From the NCBI GenBank assembly GCA_963669315.1, contig OY770021.1, positions 3,348,001-3,412,000 on the forward strand: a stretch of 64,000 nucleotides of DNA. The letters are read 5' to 3'. This document shows, piece by piece, positions 42,529 to 50,687 of the stretch (positions are counted from its first letter, which is position 1; each line of letters begins with the position of its first letter). Origin of the DNA: SZUA-547 sp963669315. Lineage in GTDB: Bacteria; Pseudomonadota; Alphaproteobacteria; Rhodobacterales; Rhodobacteraceae. The notes beneath the pieces were generated by a model. The model searched no databases. It was given only the letters and a program-made list of their open reading frames with translations, and was not told the DNA's origin. A program made the translations under genes and the position numbers.

Positions 42529-43835
42529 ACTGCCCCCCAGTCAATGACATGGGCGAAGGAGCCCATGACGCGGCCGTCGCGGAGGCCGATCTCACCCAAG
42601 TCGTTCCCTTCCGAATCCTGAGCCTCGAACAGGCGCGGGCCGTCTTCGCTGAGGATCGTCGCGTAGTGAAATTCATGGGCGGCGAAGGGCGCCTCGGGCC
42701 AGTCCGCGCCAGGCAGGGGCGAGAGGCGGCGATAGCCGAGATGCAGGCGGCGCGCCTCGAAACTCGTCTCCAGAGGCAGCAGGCCCAGCATCGCGTGGCG
42801 GCGCCCATCCGCGTCCACCAGCCCGCGCCCGAGGGTCATATAGCCGCCGCACTCGCCATAGATGCGGGCGCCGCGCTGGGCCGCGCCACGCACTCCGGAC
42901 ATGAACGTCTCCGCGGCGGCCAGTTTGCCAGCGTGAAGCTCCGGATAGCCGCCGGGCAGATAGATCGCGTCGGCCTGCGGGTCGGGCGCATGGTCCGACA
43001 GGGGAGAGAAGAAGGAGAGCTCCGCGCCCTGTTCGCGCCAAGCATTCAGGATATGCGGATAGGCAAAGGCGAAGGCCTGATCCCGCGCCACGGCGATGCG
43101 CTGGCCGAGGGGCGGCAGGGGCGCTCGTGCGGGGATGGAGGGCGGCGTCAGAGACCGCGCGGCCGCGATCAGCGCGCCCAGATCCAGTCGCTCCGCCATC
43201 ACTTCGGCGGCGCCCGCAATAAATGATTCAAGATCGTCATGTTCCTCGGCCTGCACCAGACCAAGATGACGGGACGGAAGTTCAAGCCCGTTGTCACGCG
43301 GGATGGCGCCGAACACCGTCAGTCCAATGGCTTCCATCGCGCGTCGGATCATCGCCTCATGCCGGGGGGAGCCAACCCGGTTCAGGATGACTCCGGCGAC
43401 GGTCACATCGGGGCGGTGGGTGGCCAGCCCGATGGCGATGGCGGCGGCGGTCTGACCCTGTTTGGCGCAGTCGAGAATCAGGACGACCGGCGCGCCCAGC
43501 GCGGCGACCACATCGGCGGTGGAGCCTCGCCCTTGCGGTTGTATTGCATCCGGCGCACCGTCGAACAGGCCCATCGCCCCTTCGACCACGACAATCTCGG
43601 CGGCGGGAACCAGAGCGCGCATGCGGTCCGCCTCCATCGCCCATGCGTCCAGCGTCGCGCAGGGGCGGCCCGTGGCGGCCTCGTGAAATTTCGGGTCGAT
43701 ATAGTCTGGGCCGGACTTGGCCGAGGCGACCTCGGCCCCCCGGTCTTTCAGCGCGCGCAGAAGGCCCAGCGTGAACGTGGTCTTGCCCGCACCCGAAGTC
43801 GGTGCGGAAAGGACCAGACCGCGCGGTGTGCTCAC
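42525..43835 (-). CDS. cobB: Hydrogenobyrinic acid a,c-diamide synthase
   Basis: 436 residues. The N-terminal part has the P-loop SAPTSGAGKTTFTLGLLRAL and VVEGAMGLFDGAPDAIQPQG; the C-terminal glutamine amidotransferase part has YLPGGYPELHAGKL, the nucleophile cysteine in YGECGGYMTLGRGL and the late histidine of FAAHEFHYAT. It amidates the a and c side chains. Its start overlaps the cobA stop by four bases, so cobA-cobB form an operon on the minus strand. Confidence 0.95.
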   Translation of the reverse strand: MSTPRGLVLSAPTSGAGKTTFTLGLLRALKDRGAEVASAKSGPDYIDPKFHEAATGRPCATLDAWAMEADRMRALVPAAEIVVVEGAMGLFDGAPDAIQPQGRGSTADVVAALGAPVVLILDCAKQGQTAAAIAIGLATHRPDVTVAGVILNRVGSPRHEAMIRRAMEAIGLTVFGAIPRDNGLELPSRHLGLVQAEEHDDLESFIAGAAEVMAERLDLGALIAAARSLTPPSIPARAPLPPLGQRIAVARDQAFAFAYPHILNAWREQGAELSFFSPLSDHAPDPQADAIYLPGGYPELHAGKLAAAETFMSGVRGAAQRGARIYGECGGYMTLGRGLVDADGRRHAMLGLLPLETSFEARRLHLGYRRLSPLPGADWPEAPFAAHEFHYATILSEDGPRLFEAQDSEGNDLGEIGLRDGRVMGSFAHVIDWGAV

Positions 43836-44674
43836 CCGTCCATTCCCAGCGGGTCGAGGCTTCGTGGAGCCTCCCCCTTCGCCATAGCGATCCAGTCGAG
43901 CTGCTGGCGCAATAGCACCGCGCGCCCGACGCAGATGATAGCGGGCGGAACGACGCCATGGTCGCGGGCGTCTTCGGCGGCGCGAGACAGCGTCGTCTCA
44001 AGCACTTTCTGACGCTCGGTCGTGGCGTCCGTGACAATGGCGACGGGTTCATCCTCGGCGCGCCCCGCCGCGATCAGCTTCTCCGCGATCTCGCCCAGAT
44101 GCTTCATCGCCATATACATGATGATGACCTGCGAGCCTTTCGCGACCCCCTCCCAATCCAGCGCTGTCGGGGTCAGGCCGGTCTGGTCGTGGCCGGTCAG
44201 GAAGGTGATTGACTGATTCACATCGCGATGGGTGGCGGGAATGCCGGCGTAGGCGAGGCCGCCAATCCCTGCGGTGATGCCGGGAACGATCCGGATTGGC
44301 ACGCCGGCGGCGACCAGCGTCTGGGCCTCCTCTCCGCCACGTCCGAAGACGAAGGGATCTCCGCCCTTCAGGCGCAACACGCGTTTGCCCGCATTGGCCA
44401 ACTCGATCAGGCGCAGAGAGATGTCGGCCTGTAGCGGGCTGGGCTTGCCGCCGCGCTTACCCGCGTATTCGATCAGGGCGCCATCGCTCGCCCACTCCAG
44501 AATGCGTGGGTCCACAAGCGCGTCATAGACCACGGCGTCAGCCTGGCGCAGCGCGTTCAGGGCGTGAACGGTCATTAGCCCAGGATCGCCGGGGCCGGCG
44601 CCGACCAGCCAGACCCAGCCGGGCTCAAGGCTCGGCCAGTCGGTTTGCGGCAGGGAAGGGGACGTCAGTGTCAT
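43832..44674 (-). CDS. cobA: Uroporphyrinogen-III C-methyltransferase
   Basis: 280 residues without a CysG-type siroheme-synthase domain. Motifs: VWLVGAGPGDPGLMTVHAL, YDALVDPRILEW, RLKGGDPFVFGRGGEEAQ and RIVPGITAGIGGLAYAGIP. It makes precorrin-2, the branch point to cobalamin and siroheme. It diverges from cbiD across 93 bases and is followed by cobB. Confidence 0.94.
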   Translation of the reverse strand: MTLTSPSLPQTDWPSLEPGWVWLVGAGPGDPGLMTVHALNALRQADAVVYDALVDPRILEWASDGALIEYAGKRGGKPSPLQADISLRLIELANAGKRVLRLKGGDPFVFGRGGEEAQTLVAAGVPIRIVPGITAGIGGLAYAGIPATHRDVNQSITFLTGHDQTGLTPTALDWEGVAKGSQVIIMYMAMKHLGEIAEKLIAAGRAEDEPVAIVTDATTERQKVLETTLSRAAEDARDHGVVPPAIICVGRAVLLRQQLDWIAMAKGEAPRSLDPLGMDG

Positions 44675-44729
44675 GGCTCCTCTCTAACGCCCCGGATCGG
44701 CGGGGAAAAGCGGAAGACGCGCATTCCCC

Positions 44730-44760
44730 TTGCGAAGCGCGCCCGCATCCCGCCTATAGT
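44730..44760 (+). promoter_or_regulatory. Promoter candidate giving a leaderless cbiD transcript
   Basis: TTGCGA (44730-44735) and TATAGT (44755-44760) are 19 bases apart. The -10-like box ends only seven bases before the cbiD ATG at 44768, so transcription would begin at or next to the start codon. No ribosome-binding sequence is visible before the ATG. Confidence 0.4.
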
Positions 44761-44767
44761 CCGGTCT

Positions 44768-45835
44768 ATGAGCCAAAAACCCGCCGGAGAGCTCCGCCGT
44801 GGCTGGACCACCGGCGCCTGCGCGACCGCCGCCGTGAAGGCGGCCTACGCCCGGCTATTGACGGGCGCGTTTCCGGATACGGCGGCGATCACGTTGCCAA
44901 GGGGAGAGACCCCGTCTTTTCCGCTTGCCGTGACACAGACGGGCGATGGCTGGGCTGAGGCGGGGATCGTGAAGGATGCGGGCGACGATCCAGATGTGAC
45001 CCATGGCGCCACCGTTATGGCGAGGGTCGCTTACGGCGCGCCGGGCGCGGGCGTGACTTTCAAAGCGGGCGAGGGGGTTGGGATCATCACCAAGCCCGGC
45101 CTGCCGCTTCCCCCCGGAGAGCCCGCGATCAACCCGGCGCCGCGAGAGATGATGTGCGGCGTGGTGACTGAGTTGGCGGCGAGGCATGGCGCATCGGGCG
45201 ATGTGGAGATCACCATCTCGATCCCGGGCGGCGAGAAGATTGCGAGGGAAACCTGGAATGGGCGGCTGGGCATCGTCGGAGGGCTCTCGATTCTCGGGAC
45301 GACGGGGGTGGTGCGGCCGTTCTCCTGTGCCGCATGGATCGCCTCCATCCATCGCGGGATCGATGTCGCGCGGGCGGAGGGGCAGAGTCATGTCGGCGCC
45401 GCGACGGGCGCGACGTCCGAGGGCGTGGTGCGGAGTCTCTATGGGTTGCCTGAGTCTTCGATGCTCGACATGGGAGATTTCGCGGGCGGGATGCTGAAGT
45501 ATCTTCGCAAGCATCCTCTGCCGAAGCTGACCATCGGCGGCGGGTTCGGCAAGATGACCAAGCTTTCCCAGGGCGCTTTGGATCTGCATTCGGGTCGCAG
45601 TCAGGTCAATTTTTTGTGGCTGGCGGAGCAGGCGTCTGGGCTGGCCGACCCGGACCGGATCAGCGCCGCCAATACCGCGTCTGAGGCTCTGGAAATCGCG
45701 GGTCCAACCCTTGGCCAGCGGGTGGCCGAGGGCGCGCGCGAAACGGCGCTGGAGGCGCTGCAAGGCGCGCCGGTCGAGGTGGAGATCGCGGTGATCGACC
45801 GGGCGGGCGCGATCGTCGGGCGGGCGGGATTCTGA
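44768..45835 (+). CDS. cbiD: Cobalt-precorrin-5B C1-methyltransferase
   Basis: 355 residues with LRRGWTTGACATAAVKAAY near the start, the EAGIVKDAGDDPDVTHG motif, NPAPREMM, and FAGGMLKYLRKHPL with GGFGKMTKLSQG. CbiD belongs to the anaerobic route; here it probably replaces CobF, which is not seen. Homology begins at the ATG at 44768; the open frame upstream overlaps the divergent cobA gene. cobK follows after three bases. Confidence 0.94.
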   Translation: MSQKPAGELRRGWTTGACATAAVKAAYARLLTGAFPDTAAITLPRGETPSFPLAVTQTGDGWAEAGIVKDAGDDPDVTHGATVMARVAYGAPGAGVTFKAGEGVGIITKPGLPLPPGEPAINPAPREMMCGVVTELAARHGASGDVEITISIPGGEKIARETWNGRLGIVGGLSILGTTGVVRPFSCAAWIASIHRGIDVARAEGQSHVGAATGATSEGVVRSLYGLPESSMLDMGDFAGGMLKYLRKHPLPKLTIGGGFGKMTKLSQGALDLHSGRSQVNFLWLAEQASGLADPDRISAANTASEALEIAGPTLGQRVAEGARETALEALQGAPVEVEIAVIDRAGAIVGRAGF

Positions 45836-45838
45836 GCC

Positions 45839-46591
45839 ATGCTGGGCAAGCCGACTTTGCTGTTGTTGGCAGGCACGCAGGAGGCGCGGGAGATCGCCGA
45901 GGCGCTGGCGACGAATAAGCGCTGGCGTGTCATCGCCTCGTTGGCGGGTGCGACGCAGGCTCCCGCCGAGTTGCCCAGCGATATGCGCCGGGGCGGTTTT
46001 GGCGGCGTCGACGGCATGGTCGAGGCGCTGCAATGGGACAATGTCCGCGCGGTAATCGACGCAACGCATCCCTTCGCCGAGCAGATCAGCGCCAATGCGG
46101 CGGCGGCCTGCGCGGAGTTGGGCCTGCCGCGCGTTTTGGTGCGACGTCCCGAATGGGCGCCGGAGGCGGGTGACGACTGGCGCAAGCAACCCGATCTAGC
46201 GGCGGCGGCTGATGCGCTTCCCCTGTTCGCGCGCGCCTTCCTCGCCACCGGGCGTCAAAGCCTGACGCATTTCAAACATCGCAAGGATGTTTGGTTCCTC
46301 GCCCGCGCCATCGACGCCCAGCCCGGCAAATTTCCTTTGCCGCGCGGTGATTACACCATTGGCAAGCCACCATTTCCGGTCGGGCATGAGGTAACCCTGA
46401 TGCGGGACTATCGCATCACCCATCTGGTCGCGAAGAACTCCGGCGGGGCGGTCGGGATCGCCAAGTTCCGCGCCGCGCGTGAGTTGGGCCTGCCTGTGTT
46501 GATGGTGGAGCGCCCCGCGCCGCCGCGAGGCGCCATTGTCGAGACGGCGACGGAGGCGCTGGATTGGGCGGCCTCCCTCGCCATCTCTTGA
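45839..46591 (+). CDS. cobK: Precorrin-6A reductase
   Basis: 250 residues: LLLLAGTQEAREIAEALA at the N-terminus, IDATHPFAEQISANAAAAC in the middle and THLVAKNSGGAVGIAKFRAARELG late, as in CobK/CbiJ. It reduces precorrin-6A to 6B with NADPH. It lies three bases after cbiD and is the last recognisable cobalamin gene in the window. Confidence 0.93.
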   Translation: MLGKPTLLLLAGTQEAREIAEALATNKRWRVIASLAGATQAPAELPSDMRRGGFGGVDGMVEALQWDNVRAVIDATHPFAEQISANAAAACAELGLPRVLVRRPEWAPEAGDDWRKQPDLAAAADALPLFARAFLATGRQSLTHFKHRKDVWFLARAIDAQPGKFPLPRGDYTIGKPPFPVGHEVTLMRDYRITHLVAKNSGGAVGIAKFRAARELGLPVLMVERPAPPRGAIVETATEALDWAASLAIS

Positions 46592-46676
46592 GGCTGGACG
46601 GTTCCGCAAGCTCTGGTCAGAGACGCTTCGAATGGGCATTCTGCGGGAAGAACGTCAAAAGCGTCACGAGGCGGGT

Positions 46677-47189
46677 ATGAACGAAGCAGCGACAACCGGT
46701 GCAGGCGGCAAAACAAATCTCATCTTGCGGGTATTCGGCGAAGAATCCGGCGCGCGCAAGGCCCTGGGTCTGGGCGTCTGGTTAGGCGCATGGGGGTCTG
46801 GCCGGTTGGGCCGGATCGGGTATGTCGTAGCTGCGCTGGTGCTCTATGGTCTGCTGGGCGTCATTCAGTGGTTCATATTGGACGCGATGCAGCCCGAGCC
46901 GATCCAGCTGACGCCGACTTATCAGCCGATGTCGGAGACACAGCAATTGATCGCGACTGGGGCCTCCTTTGCGCTGAGCATCCTGACGCTGCTGATCGGC
47001 CTGAACATCGCGGCCAAGCGTATCCGTGCGATCGGCGCGCCCGGCTGGGGCGGGGCGGCGGCGTTGACCGTGATCAACGGCGTTGCGTTGCTCGCCATTC
47101 CCGGCGTCGCTTATCCGTGGCTGCCGATTGTCATCCTGATCGCGCTGATGGTCCTGCCGAACGGGCTTTTGAAGTGGAACGAGAGATGA
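46677..47189 (+). CDS. DUF805-like membrane protein
   Basis: About 170 residues. A soluble N-terminus is followed by SGRLGRIGYVVAALVLYGLL, a second helix after an extracytoplasmic loop, RIRAIGAPGWGG and two more helices ending in KWNER. The RxGRxxY and RxRAIG elements match the small DUF805/YhaH type of membrane protein. Start taken at the ATG with GAGG upstream; an ATG at 46632 would add 15 residues. It overlaps the next gene by four bases (ATGA). Confidence 0.65.
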   Translation: MNEAATTGAGGKTNLILRVFGEESGARKALGLGVWLGAWGSGRLGRIGYVVAALVLYGLLGVIQWFILDAMQPEPIQLTPTYQPMSETQQLIATGASFALSILTLLIGLNIAAKRIRAIGAPGWGGAAALTVINGVALLAIPGVAYPWLPIVILIALMVLPNGLLKWNER

Positions 47190-47800
47190 GCGCGTCCGCT
47201 GACGACACACCGTGGCCGCCCGATTTCTCGGCCGACGGCGCGCATGTGTCGGTCGTTCCATTGTCGCCGGATCACGAGGCGGATCTGGTCGAGGCAGTGA
47301 AAGACGGCGACTTGCATGAGCTCTGGTACACGACTGTTCCCGCTCCTGAAAAAGTCGGTAGGGAGATCGCCCGCCGATTGGCGCTGCGGGAAAAAGGGTG
47401 GATGCAGCCCTTCACGGTGATCGAGCCCGCCAGCGGCAAAGCGGTCGGCATGACGACCTTCATGAACATCGACGCCACGAACCGGCGCGTGGAGATCGGA
47501 TCGACCTGGTATCGCAAATCGGTGCAGCGGACGCCGCTCAACACGGAATGCAAGCTGATCCTGCTCCGCCATGCGTTCGAGACGCTGGATTGCATCGCAG
47601 TGGAGTTCCGCACCCATTTCATGAACCACCAGAGCCGCCGCGCGATCGAACGGCTTGGCGCAAAGCTGGATGGCGTGCTGCGCGCGCATTCCATTATGGC
47701 CAACGGCACGATCCGCGATACCGCCGTCTATTCGATCATCGGACCGGAATGGCCGGCTGTGGAAGCGAATCTGGAGGGCCGGCTGAGGGCGCGATCCTGA
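47186..47800 (+). CDS. GNAT acetyltransferase, RimJ/RimL-like
   Basis: 204 residues. Typical RimJ/L sequence: VSVVPLSPDHEADLVEAVKD, GMTTFMNIDATNRRVEIGSTWY, then the acetyl-CoA region VQRTPLNTECKLILLRHAFE and FRTHFMNHQSRRAIERLGA. The target could be a protein N-terminus or a small amine. It starts within the stop of the membrane-protein gene, so the pair is co-translated. Confidence 0.87.
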   Translation: MSASADDTPWPPDFSADGAHVSVVPLSPDHEADLVEAVKDGDLHELWYTTVPAPEKVGREIARRLALREKGWMQPFTVIEPASGKAVGMTTFMNIDATNRRVEIGSTWYRKSVQRTPLNTECKLILLRHAFETLDCIAVEFRTHFMNHQSRRAIERLGAKLDGVLRAHSIMANGTIRDTAVYSIIGPEWPAVEANLEGRLRARS

Positions 47801-47826
47801 TTTCGCGACGCGTTCGGCCCATCTTG

Positions 47827-47852
47827 AGCGAGAAATCTGAGCTCGCTTCTTT
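47827..47852 (+). terminator. Weak terminator candidate after the GNAT gene
   Basis: AGCGAG (47827-47832) pairs with CTCGCT (47842-47847) across a nine-base loop and is followed by TCTTT. The stem is short and the T run is broken, so the call is tentative; it lies 26 bases after the GNAT stop. Confidence 0.3.
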
Positions 47853-47869
47853 GATTCAATTTCGAATCA
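47852..47869. promoter_or_regulatory. Inverted repeat upstream of katG
   Basis: TGATTC-AATTTC-GAATCA is a perfect six-base inverted repeat 100 bases before the katG start. Its spacing would suit a LysR-type regulator such as OxyR, which commonly controls katG, but the sequence is not diagnostic. Confidence 0.35.
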
Positions 47870-47968
47870 TTCTAAAAACTTATCGAGACGAGCGGGTGTG
47901 TGCTTTCTCGGACGTTCCTCGCTCAAGCGAAACAACCTGAAGAAACCAATTACACGATCGGAGAGATC

Positions 47969-50155
47969 ATGGACGGCGACATCAAATGCCCGGTGACGGG
48001 CCGAGTTCACGTTACAAATCGCGACTGGTGGCCGAACCAGCTTAATCTGAAGGTTCTGCATCAGCATTCCGCGAAATCCGATCCGATGGGTGAAGCGTTC
48101 GATTATGCGGAAGAGTTCAAATCGCTGGATCTCGATGCAGTGAAGCATGACATCTATGACTTGATGAAGACCTCTCAGGACTGGTGGCCGGCGGATTATG
48201 GCCACTACGGACCGCTGTTTATCCGTATGGCGTGGCACAGCGCAGGGACGTATCGCACGTTCGATGGGCGTGGCGGCGGCGGTTATGGCCAGCAGCGCTT
48301 CGCGCCGCTCAACAGCTGGCCCGACAACGGCAATCTCGACAAGGCGCGGATGCTGCTCTGGCCGATCAAGCAGAAATACGGTCGCAAGCTCAGCTGGGCC
48401 GATCTGATGATCCTGGCGGGCAATTGCGCGTTGGAGGATATGGGTTTCAAGACGTTCGGTTTCGCTGGCGGGCGCCCGGATTCGTGGGAGCCGGAAGAGG
48501 ACATCTATTGGGGGTCGGAGAGCGAATGGCTGGCTGTCAGCGACAACCCGAAAAGCCGCTATGAAGGGCCGCGAGATCTGGAAAGCGCCGATGGCGGAAC
48601 AGACAAGCTGGAGAATCCGCTCGGCGCGGTTCAGATGGGCCTGATTTACGTCAACCCGGAAGGCCCGGATGGGAACCCCGATGTGCTGGCCTCGGGCCGC
48701 GACATTCGGGAGACCTTCGCCCGCATGGCGATGAACGACGAGGAAACCGTCGCCCTGACGGCAGGTGGCCACACGTTCGGCAAGGCCCATGGCGCTGGGG
48801 ACGCTGATCATGTCGGGCCGGAGCCGGAGGGCGCGCCGATCGAGGCGCAGGGTATGGGCTGGCGCAGCACCCATGGATCGGGCAAGGGCAAGGACGCGAT
48901 CACCAGCGGCATCGAAGGCCCGTGGACGCCGACGCCGACCACTTGGGACAACAGCTATTTCAACGTTCTGTTCGGCTATGAGTGGGAGCTGACAAAAAGC
49001 CCCGCCGGCGCCAATCAGTGGCGCGCTAAAGGCCTGAAGGATGATGATCACGCGCCGCAGGTCGATGGGTCGGCCGAGACGGTCGAGCTGATGATGACCA
49101 CTGCGGATATGTCGATGCGTTTCGACCCGATCTACGGTCCGATCTCCAAGCAGTTTCACGAAAACCCGGACCAGTTCGCCGACGCTTTCGCACGGGCGTG
49201 GTTCAAGTTGACCCATCGCGACATGGGTCCGCGCGCCCGCTATCTGGGCAAGGAGGTTCCCGCTGAGGAGCTGATCTGGCAGGACCCGATCCCGGCTGGT
49301 CAGGCGCTGAGTGATGCGGATGTCGCCGATCTGAAGGCGAGAATCGCAGCGACCGGTCTGTCGATCTCGCAACTCGTCTCCACCGCATGGGCGTCGGCCT
49401 CCACCTATCGCGGGTCGGACATGCGCGGCGGCGCCAATGGCGCGCGCATTCGTCTGGCCCCGCAGAAGGACTGGGAGGTCAATCGCGGCTGCGGCGAAGT
49501 GATCGCGGCGCTTGAAGACGTGCAGGCTGCGCATGGTGGCGTCTCGCTGGCTGACCTGATCGTGCTGGCGGGCAATGTCGGCGTCGAGCAGGCGGCCAAG
49601 GCGGCCGGCCATAGCGTCACTGTGCCTTTCACCTCCGGCCGTGGCGACGCGACCGCCGAGCAGACCGATGCGGACAGCTTCGCCGTGCTGGAGCCGACCG
49701 CCGACGGATTCCGCAATTATCAGAAGGACTCTCACGCCCTATCAGCTGAAGAGCTTCTGGTCGACAAGGCGCAGCTTCTGACGCTGACCGCGCCGGAGAT
49801 GACGGCGCTGGTCGGCGGCCTGCGCGTCCTCGGCGCCAATGTCGGCGGGTCGACGCATGGCGTCTTCACCAACCAGCCGGGCGCGTTGACTAATGATTTC
49901 TTCGTGAATCTGCTGAATCTCGGCACGAAGTGGATGGCGACGAGCCCTGAGGAGACCGAGTTCGAAGGGCGCGGCCGCGTATCCGGCGAGTTGAAATGGA
50001 CCAGCACGCGAATCGACCTGATCTTCGGTTCAAACTCGCAGCTTCGCGCGTTGGCCGAGGTCTATGCGCAGGACGACTGCGGGGAGAAGTTCGTGACCGA
50101 CTTCGTGGCCGCCTGGGCCAAGGTGATGGATCTGGATCGATTTGACCTCGCCTGA
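47969..50155 (+). CDS. katG: Catalase-peroxidase
   Basis: 728 residues, the full KatG two-domain form. The distal heme site RMAWHSAGTYR contains the tryptophan, histidine and arginine; the adduct tyrosine is in QMGLIYVNPEGP and the methionine in RMAMNDEET; the proximal histidine is in TAGGHTFGKAHG. All residues of the Trp-Tyr-Met cofactor are thus present. It removes hydrogen peroxide. The ATG at 47969 follows GGAGAGA; a clean terminator follows the gene, so it is monocistronic. Confidence 0.97.
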   Translation: MDGDIKCPVTGRVHVTNRDWWPNQLNLKVLHQHSAKSDPMGEAFDYAEEFKSLDLDAVKHDIYDLMKTSQDWWPADYGHYGPLFIRMAWHSAGTYRTFDGRGGGGYGQQRFAPLNSWPDNGNLDKARMLLWPIKQKYGRKLSWADLMILAGNCALEDMGFKTFGFAGGRPDSWEPEEDIYWGSESEWLAVSDNPKSRYEGPRDLESADGGTDKLENPLGAVQMGLIYVNPEGPDGNPDVLASGRDIRETFARMAMNDEETVALTAGGHTFGKAHGAGDADHVGPEPEGAPIEAQGMGWRSTHGSGKGKDAITSGIEGPWTPTPTTWDNSYFNVLFGYEWELTKSPAGANQWRAKGLKDDDHAPQVDGSAETVELMMTTADMSMRFDPIYGPISKQFHENPDQFADAFARAWFKLTHRDMGPRARYLGKEVPAEELIWQDPIPAGQALSDADVADLKARIAATGLSISQLVSTAWASASTYRGSDMRGGANGARIRLAPQKDWEVNRGCGEVIAALEDVQAAHGGVSLADLIVLAGNVGVEQAAKAAGHSVTVPFTSGRGDATAEQTDADSFAVLEPTADGFRNYQKDSHALSAEELLVDKAQLLTLTAPEMTALVGGLRVLGANVGGSTHGVFTNQPGALTNDFFVNLLNLGTKWMATSPEETEFEGRGRVSGELKWTSTRIDLIFGSNSQLRALAEVYAQDDCGEKFVTDFVAAWAKVMDLDRFDLA

Positions 50156-50183
50156 TCCGCGTTAGAAATTCGAAACACGATTT

Positions 50184-50207
50184 GGGCGCCTTCGGGCGCC
50201 CTTTTTC
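50184..50207 (+). terminator. Rho-independent terminator of katG
   Basis: GGGCGCC (50184-50190) pairs with GGCGCCC (50195-50201) across the stable TTCG tetraloop and runs into TTTTTC. It lies 28 bases after the katG stop. Confidence 0.92.
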
Positions 50208-50269
50208 GTTGAATTATGCATATCGTGTGTATGCTAAACGCGCATATTCACACCGCTGGAGATTCGCGC

Positions 50270-50674
50270 ATGGCCGCCCAACCGCTCCCAACCCAGCCCG
50301 AAATTGAAGCCGCGGCGACGATCGTTCCGGTTCGGGATATACGGGCGTCGATAGCGTTCTATAATGATGTCCTAGGATGGGAGATCCGCGACTTAAGTCC
50401 CAGCGAGGATTTTTGCATCGTCATCGGCGGGTCGGCGGCGTTCTGCCTGATCGCGACAACTGACGAGGACGCCCTGAAGGCCACAGCGTCCAACATTTCG
50501 GCGTATATCTGGGTGAAAGGCGTCGATGAGCTTTACTGGTCGCTGAAACCTCAATTGGACTCACTGCCGGAAGGTCGGGTTCGCCCGCCTTTCACTCAGG
50601 ACTACGGAATGCGGGAATTTCACGTGAAGGATCCGGACGGTTTCCTGATGCTGTTCGGCGAAGAGGCGGACTGA
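50270..50674 (+). CDS. VOC family protein
   Basis: 134 residues from the ATG at 50270 (GGAG upstream): ATIVPVRDIRASIAFYNDVLGWEI in the first half and MREFHVKDPDGFLMLFGEE at the end. This layout resembles bleomycin-resistance-like VOC proteins; metal ligands are not conserved in an obvious way, so it may be a binding protein. A longer reading from 50216 is less likely. It is convergent with pccR, 13 bases apart. Confidence 0.82.
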   Translation: MAAQPLPTQPEIEAAATIVPVRDIRASIAFYNDVLGWEIRDLSPSEDFCIVIGGSAAFCLIATTDEDALKATASNISAYIWVKGVDELYWSLKPQLDSLPEGRVRPPFTQDYGMREFHVKDPDGFLMLFGEEAD

Positions 50675-50687
50675 CTCGCCGCCAGCA

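Noticed and set aside
44855..46189. Minus-strand open frame of 444 codons
   Set aside because: Antisense of cbiD and cobK, rich in Arg, His and Pro as typical for shadows.
47867..49735. Minus-strand open frame of 622 codons
   Set aside because: Antisense of katG, whose heme-site motifs are all present on the plus strand; the shadow has no recognisable domain.
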